Assembly: GCF_921293095.1 (NCBI RefSeq)
Contig: NW_025791658.1
Coordinates: forward strand, 4,836,001-4,900,000
DNA: 64,000 bases
Direction of reading: 5' to 3'
From: Ischnura elegans
Taxonomy: Eukaryota; Arthropoda; Insecta; Odonata; Coenagrionidae
Of the stretch, positions 54,547-64,000 are shown in pieces. Both the position numbers and the translations under genes were made by a program. The first letter of the stretch is position 1. Each line of letters begins with the position of its first letter. The notes beneath the pieces are model-generated. The model was given only the letters and a program-made list of their open reading frames with translations. It was not told the DNA's origin and made no database searches.

Positions 54547-54861
54547 AGGCCTTTTTACACGGTACACGGAATAGCACAATATGACGTACGTGCGAAGGCG
54601 CAGTCAAAATTGTGTCGTTTCAAAGCGGTGAATTGCTAAACGTTATCTTGTCATGCAATTTTATGACCGCAATTCTTATGGACCTTATACGGATAAAAGT
54701 AGAAAGGTCAAGCCCGATTCAAGAGAGCGAGAATGCGTGGACGCGAGACGGCAAAATAGCCCCTGTTCTAATTTTGTTCATGCATTCGCGCAATTCCACG
54801 CCATTTTAGAAATAAATGCAGCTCTAACCTGCGCAATTCCGTGCCCCGTGTAAAACGGCCT
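54547..54861. mobile_element. PIF/Harbinger-like MITE, copy 2 with an internal insert
   Basis: Ends AGGCCTTTTTACACGG / CCGTGTAAAACGGCCT, flanked by TAA on both sides. Compared with 6311-6537 it has an extra stretch of about 91 bp at 54638-54729, a near-copy of 54387-54478 just upstream. Confidence 0.7.
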
Positions 54862-55099
54862 TAAGAATTGGTTCTTTTGAAGAGAAAGCTATCGGCTTCT
54901 AATTCCTTGATTGAAACTATCGCGGCTCATGATGATTAAAAATAAGTCACATACGGGTGTATGCCGCGTGTCGTGATGGAGATAGCCCCGACGTTTCGCG
55001 ACCGACTGCTGGTCACTTTTTCAAGGGAATAGTGTTAGGATTGGGTTTTTGCTGCCTTTTTATATTTCAGGTGGGAGGGGTGGGTGGAGGGTGTGGGGA

Positions 55100-55230
55100 C
55101 CCAGACGGCACAGAATCCTCCGTATCTAATTCGTATGCAGATAGTATCCATTGACGAAAAGCGACGGAGCGGTAGTCAATGGATACTATCTGCATACGAA
55201 TTAGATACGGAGGATTCTGTGCCGTCTGGG
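55100..55230. repeat. Perfect 56-bp inverted repeat, 19-base loop
   Basis: 55100-55155 and 55175-55230 are exact reverse complements; loop 55156-55174. It lies at the 3' end of the Penelope nuclease frame on the minus strand. The exact match implies a recent origin. Confidence 0.85.
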
Positions 55231-55628
55231 GAGTTAGGACTGGAGGGGGAAGATAACGAAATGTTGCGGATGACTGGGTTACAGGTATTGCTGATTCTTA
55301 ATCCGGTATCTCTATTGTAGTTGTTCTTGTTTTTCTTTATTTCTATGGCCTCGCGGATGAGTCTGGTTTTAAAATGTTTTATCCTCGCGATGACTCTTGA
55401 TTCTTCGAAGTCGATCGCATGTCCGGTGGCTTCGTGCTCCGCTACGGCTGACTTTGAAGGGTAACCCAGTCGAATGGCCCGCTTGTGTTCTTCTATCCGA
55501 GTTTTGACTGTTCGTCCGGTTTCCCCGATGTATTTCTTCTCACACGATCGGCAGGGGGAGGGGTGGGCGGAAGTGACCAGCAGCCGGTCGCGAAACGTTG
55601 GGGCTATCTCCATCACGACACGCGGCAT
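55176..55628 (-). pseudogene. Penelope-like GIY-YIG nuclease domain fragment
   Basis: A 150-codon minus-strand frame has CRSCEKKYIGETGRTVKTRI and EEHKRAI, the YIG half and the catalytic Arg/Glu region of the nuclease. It continues AVAEHEATGHAIDF and RLIREAIEIKKN, then NYNRDTGLRIS. The GIY part and the whole reverse transcriptase are missing, and the N-terminal end is translated from the inverted arm, so it is a truncated relic. It is the best preserved Penelope coding piece here. Confidence 0.8.
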
Positions 55629-56129
55629 ACACCCGTATGTGACTTATTTTTAACTATTGGCTTCTAGTTTTAAATTATTTTTGTGGTATCCTCTAAATAT
55701 TGCAGTTTCCACATTGTTTTCACTTGAAGTACTGTTTAAGAAGTGGAAATTTGATATTTTATGACAAATCAATGAGAAGGTCAAATTATAACAGGACTTC
55801 CGGTTTATCATTTATGTGCACCTAGAATGTGGAGTTAGTGCAAAATACTCCGAATTTGTGCCTTGATTTTCACAAAATTAGTGTTTTCATGCCATATGGA
55901 CACAGATGGACAATGAGGAAGCGAGAATTGATATTATTTCAAGTCCCAAACTATGTGTCATAAACTATTACAGATATCGCCTTCATATATATTAGGTGCG
56001 CAACTAAGTTCCCGCTGTTTGTTAACAGATGGGCTCTAGCGGTGATTACTTTGACGCAAGTTCAGTAAAAGGCTTTTACCGACCTTGCTTTGACGCATCG
56101 GAAACGTCACAAATCAAGGTTAGACATTT

Positions 56130-56556
56130 CGCTACCTAGGTTTGACAAGGTTCTAACTGACATTTTTGTAAAATTTGGTGTTTTCACTCAAGATAACTAA
56201 GTTTATATGTTTCTCTATGTGTTCACCAGTTTTTATTCCTCTATGTAAAATAATAACAGATTTAGAACAGTGACAAAGTTCCAACTGCAAGGAGAAAAAA
56301 CTAATGTTTGGTGTGACAAGGTTCTAACTGCATTTTACTTATTTTATTACTCATATAAACATGTAAAAAAATAAGATAAATAACATATTTTCTTAAAGTA
56401 ATAATTACTAGTGTATCTAGTGGATCACTAGTGTATGTGCCAAAAATCAAAAATAAATTCCTATTAATAATAGAAATAGAGCAGTTTAAAACTTTGACAA
56501 GGTTTTTCTCAAAACCAGCTGATGGTCAGTTAGAACCTTGTCAAACCAAGGTAGCG
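56130..56556. mobile_element. 427-bp element with inverted ends, class unclear
   Basis: Ends CGCTACCTAGGTTTGACAAG / CTTGTCAAACCAAGGTAGCG, near-perfect over about 30 bp, flanked by ATTT at 56126-56129 and 56557-56560. A 4-bp ATTT duplication is unusual. Internal sequence repeats the TTCTAACTG and TTTGACAAGGTT words. Non-coding. Confidence 0.65.
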
Positions 56557-56639
56557 ATTTGATAAACAAACCGCTCGGCAACAATGGCGAGTTTTTTTTT
56601 AGCGTCATATCCTTATTGTTGCGTGAAAATGTCCGAGTT

Positions 56640-57950
56640 TGTGTCAGGTAACCCTCACTTGTGGGGAGAGATTATATTCTTCCTTCATCCGAACAAAACA
56701 AAGGCTGAAATGCGTCGAGAGCTCCAAAAAGTTTAAGGAGATGCTGCTCTAAGTGAAACAACGTGCCATGATTGCTTCCATCGCTTCAGAGGCGGTCATT
56801 CCAATGCCGACGTGAAGCAAGACCATAAAACCTTCGAAGACGCTGAATAGGGTAGTTTCCTTCATCAAAGAAAACGAAAGGCATTGATTCGTTACCCACC
56901 ATTAGTGTATTCATAATACACAAATTATTTGGTTTTTGAAATACCGGTTTAGACGAATGGCAACGGTCAATTTTAACCTCATTTGAAAAAGGCCAGATTG
57001 GCGCCCATGCGATTCCACTCCACATGACGTCACAGGGACCTAGTTTCTACACGAGAGGATAGGAGTTATACATCGTCTGAGGTTACCAATGCATGCATGA
57101 GGCACAGAGCTCAGGGAAACATGTCTTAATAATCACCTATTAAAACTGGCTAAGGTCGGAAAGTTTTCTTCGTTTGATAAGGTATTAATAATCCTTATTT
57201 AAGCCAAGCGCTACCAGCCAGCAGGGTACTCAGCTACCCGCTAGCATCCTGCGTCCTATCAGCGCTAAGCCTCGCCTCAAGGTCACCTCACCGGGCGGGA
57301 GGGGGAACCAGAAATACGACGTACGGAGATATTTCCCGGCATTCATACTTTTAAGCGTCGCGTTTTCGCGCGCTTAAAAATTTTCACTTTTCATTTAATC
57401 GCGAAAAATAGATATTGTCATTTAAAAATCTAAAAGCGTGAAATACGTACTCCAGGAGTAATAATCTTTCGATTAAAGCAATAAAAAAATAATAGGAAAC
57501 CACCCTATTGGAGGCATTGCTCGATGAAGATCAGTACCAAACTCAAGAAGAGCTTGCTTATGCGTTAGGAGTTACCCACCAATCCCTTTCAAAGGGAGTG
57601 GATGCGTTGGGATTTATGCAAAAGCAAGGAACTTGGATTCCTCATGATTCTACAGCATGACATCGCTCGACCCCACGTTGAAAAACCCGTTAAAACCTAC
57701 CTGTAAACGCTCAAATGTTAAATCCTGACCCCCCTGCTGTATTCCCCAGATATAACGCCGTCCGATTTTTACTTTTTTACTCTATATGGCACATGGTCTG
57801 GCTGATTGGCAGTTGCGCTCATACGAAGACACCAAAAAAATGGCATGATTCGTGGGTAGCCTCAAAAAATGAACATTCTTACCATTACGGTATTGGCCTC
57901 TGCCACATTAATGGGGAAAAGTCGTAGCTAGCGATGGAAAATACTTTGAA
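56640..57950 (+). pseudogene. Mariner transposase, broken
   Basis: The plus strand encodes NKTKAEMRRELQKV, a stop, then GDAALSETTC and HRFRGGHSNADVKQD, then EDAE up to the MITE-A. Beyond it come LEALLDEDQYQTQEELAYAL, GVTHQSLSKG and FMQKQGTWIPH. Further degraded frames follow to the gap (AHTKTPKKWHDSWVASKNEH). This is the helix-turn-helix and linker region of a mariner transposase; the catalytic DDD core is largely deleted between about 57650 and 57720. Confidence 0.85.
56849..57506 (+). mobile_element. MITE-A, copy 13 (inside mariner coding region)
   Basis: 658 bp AGGGTAGTTTCC to GGAAACCACCCT. The host codons read GAA-T before and A-TTG after, so the mariner frame GAA TTG is restored only if the duplicated target is AT. 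Confidence 0.92.
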
Positions 57951-57956
57951 TGATTC

Positions 57957-58156
57957 NNNNNNNNNNNNNNNNNNNNNNNNNNNNNNNNNNNNNNNNNNNN
58001 NNNNNNNNNNNNNNNNNNNNNNNNNNNNNNNNNNNNNNNNNNNNNNNNNNNNNNNNNNNNNNNNNNNNNNNNNNNNNNNNNNNNNNNNNNNNNNNNNNNN
58101 NNNNNNNNNNNNNNNNNNNNNNNNNNNNNNNNNNNNNNNNNNNNNNNNNNNNNNNN
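57957..58156. other. Assembly gap (200 N)
   Basis: A run of 200 N between the mariner relic and the satellite. The round length suggests a placeholder, so the real distance is unknown. Frames spanning it are meaningless. Confidence 0.98.
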
Positions 58157-61100
58157 ATTTCAAGTCACTTTTTTAATTTTTTCTCTATTCATAGTAACAT
58201 CGCGCGATTATAACAAAGATTTTCTATTTCAAGTCACTTTTTTAATTTTTTATCTCTTCGTAGTAAAATCGCGATTATAACAAGGATTTTCCATTTCAAG
58301 TCACATTTTTAATTTTTTCTCTTTTCGTAGTGAAATCGCGATTATAACAAGGATTTTCCATTTCAAGTCACATTTTTTAATTTTTTCTCTCTTCGTATTG
58401 AAATCGCGATTGTAACAAGGATTTTCCATTTCAAGTCACATTTTTTAATTGTTTCTCTCTCCGAATTGAAATCGCGTTTTAAACGAGGATTTTCCATTTC
58501 AAGTAACATTTATAATTTTTCTCTCTTCGCAGTGAAATTGCGTTCATAACATGGTTTTTCCATTTCAAGTCATTTTTTTAATTTTTTCCCCTTCCGTAGA
58601 GATATTGCGATTATAACAACAATTTTCCATTTCAAGTCACATTTATAATTTTTTCTCTCATCGCAGTGAAATTGCGTTCATAACAAGGGGTATCTATTTC
58701 AAGTCATTTTTTTAATTTTTTCTACTTCCGTAGTGAAATTGCGATTATAACAATGATTTTCCATTTCAAGTAACTTTTTTAATTTTTTCTCTCTCCGTAG
58801 TTAAATCGCGTTTTTAACGAGGATTTTTCATTTCAAGTCACATTTATAATTTTTTCTCTCTCCGTAGTGAAATTGCGATTATAACAAGGATTTTCCATTT
58901 CAAGTCACTTTTTTAATTTTTTGTCTATCCGTAGTGAAATCGCGATTAGTACAAGGATTTTCTATTTCAAGTCACTTTTTTAATTTTCTCTCTCTCTGTA
59001 GTGAAATCGTGTTTTTTACGAGGATTTTCCATTTCAAGTCACATTTATTATTTTTTCTCTCTTCGCAGTGAAATTGCAATTACAACAAGGTTTTTCTATT
59101 TCAAGTCACATTTATAATTTTTTTCTCCTTCCGTAGAGAAAATGCGATTATGAAAAGGATTTTCTATTTCAAATCACTTTTTTATTTTTTCTCTCTCCGT
59201 AGTGAAATCGCGTTTTTAACGACGATTTTCCATTTCAAGTGAAATTGATAATTTTTCTCTCTTCGCAGTGAAATTGCGATTACAATAAGGTTTTTCCATT
59301 TCAAGTCAGTTTTTAATTTTTTCTCTCTCCGTAGCTAAATTGCGATTATAACATGTATTTTCTTTTTCAAGTCACTTTTTTAATTTTTTCCATCTTCGCA
59401 GTGTAATCGCGATTATAAAAGGTTTTTCCTTTTCAAGTCATTTATTTTAATTTTTTCTCCTTCCGTAGTGAAATCGCGATTATAACAAGGATTTTCCATT
59501 TCAAGTTACATTTATAATTCTTTCTCTCTTCGTGGTGATATCGCGATTATAACAAAGTTTTTCTATTTCAAATCATTTTTTTAATTTTTTCTCCTTTCGT
59601 AGTAAAATCGCGATTATAACGAGGATTTTCCATTTCAAGTCACATTTATAATTCTTTCTCTCTTCGCAGTGAAATTGCGATCATCACAAGGATTTTCAAT
59701 TTCAAGTCACTTTTTTAATTTTTTCTCTTTCCGTAGTGAAATCGCGATTATAACAACGATTTTCCATTTCAAGTCACATTTTTAATTTTCCTTCTATTCA
59801 TAGTAAAATTGCGTCTATATCAAGGATTTTCAATTTCAAGTCACTTTATTAATTTTTTCTCTCTCCGTATTGAAATCGCGATTATAACAAGTATTAACCA
59901 TTTCAGGTCACATTTTTAATTTTTTATCTCTTCCGGGGGAATTCGCGATTAAAACAAGGATTTTCCATTTCAAGTCACATTCATAATTTTTTCTCTCTTC
60001 GCAGTGAAATTGCGATTACAACAATTTTTTTCCATTTCAAGTCACATTTCTAATTCTTCCTCTCTTCGCAGTGAAATCGCGATTAAAACAATGATTTTAC
60101 ATTTCAAGTCACATTTATAATTTTTTCTCTCTTCGCAGTGAAATCGCGATTATATCAAGGATTTTCCATTTCAAGTCACATTTTTAATATTCTCTCTCTT
60201 CATAGTCAAATCGCGTTTTTAACGAGAATTTTCCATTTCAAGTCATATTTATAATTTTTTCTCTCTTCCCAGTGAAATTACGATTATAACAAGGATTTTC
60301 CATTTCAAGTCACATTTATAATTTTTTCTCTCTTCGCAGTGAAATTGCGATTACAACAAGGTTTTTCCATTTCAAGTCATTTTTTTATTTTTTCTCCTTC
60401 CGTAGTGAAATTGCGATTATTACAACGATTTTCAATTTCAAGTCACTTTTTTAATATTTTCTCTCTCCGTAGTGAAATCCCTATTATAACAAGGATTTTC
60501 CATTACAAGTCACATTTATAATTCTTTCTCTCCTCGCAGTGAAATTGCGATTATAACAAGGATTTTCCATTTCAAGTTACATTTATAATTTTTTCTCTCT
60601 TCGCAGTGAAATTGCGATCACAACAAGGTTTTTCCATTTGAAGTCGTTTTTTTAATTCTTTCTCATTCCGTAGTGAAATTGCGATTATAACAACGATTTT
60701 CAATTTCAAGTCACTTTTTTAATTTTTTCTCTCTCCGTAGTGAAATCGCGATTATAACAAGGATTTTCCATTTTAAGTCACATTTTAATTTTCTCTCCTT
60801 CCGTAGAGAAATTGCGATTATAACATGGACTTTCCATTTCAAGTCTCATTTATAATTTTTTAATCTCTTCGCAGTAAAATCGCGTTTATATCAAGGATTT
60901 TACATTTCAAGTCACATTTTTTATTTTTTATCTCTTCGCAGTGAAATAGCGATTTCAACAAGTTTTTTTTATTTCAAGTCATTTGTTTTAATTCTTTCTC
61001 CTTCCGTAGTGAAATTGCGATCATAACAAGGATTTTCAATTTCAAGTCACTTTTTTAAATTTTTATCTCTTCGTAGTGTAATCGCGATTATAACAAGGAT

Positions 61101-61925
61101 TTTCAATTTCAAGTCACTTTTTTAATTTTTTCTCTCTCCGTATTAAAATCGCGATTATAACAAGGATTTTCCATTTCCAGTCACATTTATAATTTTTTCT
61201 CTTTTCGCAGTGAAATTGCGGTTATAACAAGGATTTTCAATTTCAAGTCACTTTTTTAATTTTTTCTCTCTCCGTATTGAAATCGCGATTATAACAAGGA
61301 TTTTCCATTTCAAGTCACATTTATCATTTTTTCTCTTTTCGCAGTGAAATTGTGATGATAACAAGGATTTTCAAATTTATTTCACTTTTTTAATTTTTTC
61401 TCTCTTCGTAGTGAAATCGCGATTATAACAAGGATTTTCCATTTCAAGTCACATTTTTAATTTTCTCTCTCATCATAGTAAAATCGCGTTTATAACAAGT
61501 ATTTACCATTTCAAGTCACATTTTTAATTTTTTATATCTTCGCAGTAAAATCGCGATTAAAACAAGGATTTTCCATTTCAAGTCAAATTTATAATTTTTT
61601 CTCTCGTCGTTGTGAAATTGCGATCATAACAAGGATTTTCCATTTCAAGTTACATTTATAATTTTTTATCTCTTCGCAGTGAAATTGCGATTATAACAAG
61701 GATTTTCCATTTCAAGTTACATTTTTCATTTTTTATCCTTTCGTCTTGAAATCGCGATTAAAACAAGGATTTCCCATTTCAAGTCACATTCATAATTTTT
61801 TCTCTCTTCGCAGTAAAATCGCGATTATAACAAGGATTTATATTTCAAGTCACATTTTTATTTTTCTCTCTTCGTAGTGTAATTGCGTTTATAACAAGGA
61901 TTTTCCATTTCAAGTCTCTTTGTTG
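58157..61925 (+). repeat. Satellite array, unit about 68 bp
   Basis: Roughly 55 tandem units with consensus pieces CCATTTCAAGTCAC, AATTTTTTCTCTCTTCG, AGTGAAATCGCGATTATAAC and AAGGATTTT. Two main variants alternate: TTCGCAGTGAAATTGCG with ATTTATAATTT, and CCGTAGTGAAATCGCG with CTTTTTTAATTT. A rarer type has GTTTTTAACGAGG. The left boundary lies in the gap, so the full size is unknown. Frames within it are not genes. Confidence 0.95.
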
Positions 61926-62060
61926 AAATGGAAAATCCTTGTTATAATCGCAATTTCAGTGCGAAGAGATAAAAAGATAAAAATGTGACTTGAAATGGAA
62001 AATCCTCTTTATATTTGCGATTTCACAGCGCAGAGTTAAAAAATTAAAAATGTTTTTCGT
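61926..62060 (-). repeat. Two satellite units in inverted orientation
   Basis: Immediately after the direct array the sequence turns to GAAATGGAAAATCCTTGTTA and continues with two units of the same satellite on the other strand, then decays. Confidence 0.85.
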
Positions 62061-64000
62061 TAATCTATGATTATTTTAGGGAAGGATTGCAATTATTTTG
62101 TTTTTATCTGTGGCTTGTACATCTTTTAAAACATCTTTATTCATTAACTTCATGATATACTTAAAAATCATTCTGGGATCCTCCATAGGACTTCCATCTT
62201 GAAGTCAAGGTAAGGCACACTTCGTGAAAAACGGACACAAATGGTAATATCTAGTTTTTAATTCCATTACTCAAAAACCGACAATGGTTTAAATTTGACA
62301 TCAAATGATTATTCAGTCATTAATGACGGAATATCATGTTTAAATAATAATTTATGCCAAAATACACATTTTTGCAATTTCTTCATCGATAATATACATT
62401 GTAGTTACTAAAGGCTTAATTTTTTTTATGGAAAATTTCAAAATTGCCAATGGCCCCGGTTGGACTTTGTTACGAAGTTTTATTTTGTTCTTACTCACCT
62501 TTGTTTAAGTTAAGCTTCCCCATGACGTAAAATTCATCACCTTCAACGACGTTCCTCTTATTGTATGTTTACTGCTATCATTCATTTGTTCACCCAAACT
62601 GCTTCCTCTCCCACTATTCACTTTTCTTGAATATCAGAGAAATTGAAATTCTCATTATTCCCCATTTTGCAATAAATGTCACAAGAGCGTTAAGAAAAAC
62701 TTGTAAAATACTCGTGCATTTAATTATTCTCAACAAAAAATGTATGTTTTGATGAGATACCTTGTAAGACAGGCATTTTCCATTGAAAACGCTATTTCAA
62801 ATAGGAATCTAAAAATTGTCAATATAAAATCCCGCTTTGTAATTATTACCATTCATAAGATCAGGTATACATGTTGAAGTAGTCATTGATTCAGATTTAC
62901 TTGAGAATAAGCAATCATATTTTCTGTTTTTGACTTGGAAGATGGGAATTTTTCATTTTAGACGCGAATTTCTACCCAGATCGGAAAAATTGAAATCATC
63001 ATTGTTCTCCATGTTGTAATAACTGTCATTACGATGATTAAAACACCCATAAATTTGATTATTCTCAGGAAAAAATATTTGTTTTGATATGATGCCTTGG
63101 AAGGTGGGGATTATCCATTGGAAATTTCATATAGGAAATTAATGTCAAAATTGAAAAATTGGCATTCTCAAGTTGCCTTTTTCTAATAATAATTTCCATG
63201 GGAGCGATTAGAAAAAGATGTAAAACACTGAATGATTTTTAAATTTGTCTTAATGAGAAGTACATCCTCATTCCTTGTTGTATACGACATCTTGTTAGGA
63301 AAGCAATATTCCAGTAGAATCGCGAATTCATATCTAAATCGAGAAATTAATTCTCATGTACCGTCCGTTTGGTAATACTCCCCACGACAACATGTGAAAA
63401 GATGTTAAACCATGACTTTTTAAGTTAGTGTTAAGAAATTGAACTCTCTTTGAAATTTCTTGGACGTGGATGTCTCGGAAATAAGTTTGAATGAAGAAAA
63501 AACTCATTCCTACATCTGGATGACTCGGGAAATAACCTATTTTCCATTTGGTAACGCGAATTCATATAGCGAGCCAAAAATTGTTTCGTGAATTTTCTGT
63601 TTACCAACAACATTCTTGACAACAGGCGTAAAAGATGTAAAACAATGTTCACCAAGTTGGTAAGAGGAAAAAGTACTCATTTCCCGTGTTTTGACTTCTC
63701 GGAAAGTAACTTATTTTCCATTGGAAAAACAAAATCGTATCCAGATCAAAAATTGACACTCATACTCTTCCATTTAGTAATTAAGGTAGTTTGAGCGAGA
63801 TAGATCCGTAGTCACAACAGCGACTGTATCTTCTCAAACTTTACAAGTATCAAGAGTTTTTAAGGTTTTCGATACAATTTTATAATTTTTTGTCGGGAAA
63901 ATATTTGCATCAGTTGCTTATTTTTCTCGGTAATGAACAAAATATACGTATTTTAAACTCTATCTTGACTTATTACCAAAGGTACCAACGGTACTTTTAG
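62061..64000. repeat. Degenerate tandem repeats, period about 150-230 bp (tentative)
   Basis: Landmarks such as TTGATGAGATACCTTG (62750), TTGACTTGGAAGATGG (62930), TTGATATGATGCCTTGG (63083), GACATCTTGTTAGGAAAG (63283), GGATGTCTCGGAAA (63468) and TTGACTTCTCGGAAAG (63690) recur, each followed by a TTTTCCATT-like word. This suggests an old, diverged repeat array next to the satellite. No gene is seen. Confidence 0.45.

Larger units (their letters stand above)
54936..55653 (-). mobile_element. Penelope-like copy between inverted arms
   Basis: Arms 54936-55019 and 55570-55653 are inverted near-copies of about 84 bp (TTAAAAATAAGTCACATACG on the left). They enclose a GIY-YIG nuclease coding segment and a perfect 56-bp inverted repeat. 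Confidence 0.65.
55992..57956 (+). mobile_element. Mariner element, interrupted twice and cut by the assembly gap
   Basis: Left end TTAGGTGCGCAACTAAGTTC after a TA, typical of mariner. Two insertions sit inside it (56130-56556 and 56849-57506). The right end would lie in or beyond the run of N. Confidence 0.8.

Noticed and set aside
56849-57506. MITE-A as a standard Tc1/mariner MITE with TA duplication
   Set aside because: Flanks alone allow it, but the split mariner codon and the G-tract context at 2371-2859 both fit AT better; kept open as the alternative.
57885-58213. Frames of 80-92 codons across the N run
   Set aside because: Most of each frame is unknown sequence.
58157-61925. CRISPR array
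   Set aside because: Units are contiguous variants of one sequence with no unique spacers, and the genome is eukaryotic.

Overview
The window is nuclear DNA from an animal, most likely an arthropod and probably an insect. It has intron-split genes with GT..AG junctions, AT-rich non-coding sequence and a dense mix of DNA transposons, LINEs, Penelope-like elements and tRNA-derived SINEs. There is no operon structure or bacterial gene content. The species cannot be named from the sequence alone.

The only host genes I can support are two three-exon Ly6/uPAR (three-finger) genes arranged head to head. The left gene is on the minus strand with exons 17317-17380, 12917-13051 and 7439-7656, giving 138 aa. 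The right gene is on the plus strand with exons 18304-18379, 25466-25627 and 33285-33514, giving 155 aa. Both have a signal-peptide exon, a first-finger exon, and a last exon with the CC-x4-CN ending and a hydrophobic GPI-type tail. Every intron is phase 1 and both predicted proteins place 12 cysteines in the same order. The 923 bp between the two start codons is the presumed divergent promoter. The pair looks like an inverted tandem duplication, and both proteins are predicted to be secreted and lipid-anchored at the cell surface.

The remainder is mostly mobile DNA. The commonest family, called MITE-A here, is about 660 bp with ends AGGGTRGTTTCCT. It has at least 13 copies, and most full copies carry a CACGTGACGTCAC core. 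A second family, hAT-B, is about 305 bp with 8-bp target duplications. TTAA-flanked piggyBac-like elements lie at 19486, 20270, 27162, 34029 and 44940. TA-flanked mariner/Tigger elements lie at 31782, 37097, 40540, 41445, 41638, 45182, 48888 and 55992. PIF/Harbinger-like MITEs lie at 6311 and 54547. Several form clear nests, for example a piggyBac holding a MITE-A and a LINE, itself inside a hAT-B, at 19375-24041.

Layout: 1-7200 holds Penelope, hAT-B, MITE-A, Helitron and LINE relics; 7439-33514 holds the Ly6 pair with repeat-filled introns; 33515-49450 is an array of DNA transposons; 49585-55655 holds Penelope fragments and inverted duplications; 55992-57956 is a decayed mariner broken by two insertions; 57957-58156 is a run of N; 58157-61925 is a roughly 68-bp satellite; 61926-64000 is inverted satellite followed by degenerate tandem repeats.

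The points most worth checking are the divergent Ly6 pair, the AT (not TA) target duplication inferred for MITE-A, hammerhead-like cores and perfect inverted repeats tied to Penelope relics, a fold-back element whose two arms encode the same peptide, and the satellite that flips orientation next to an assembly gap.
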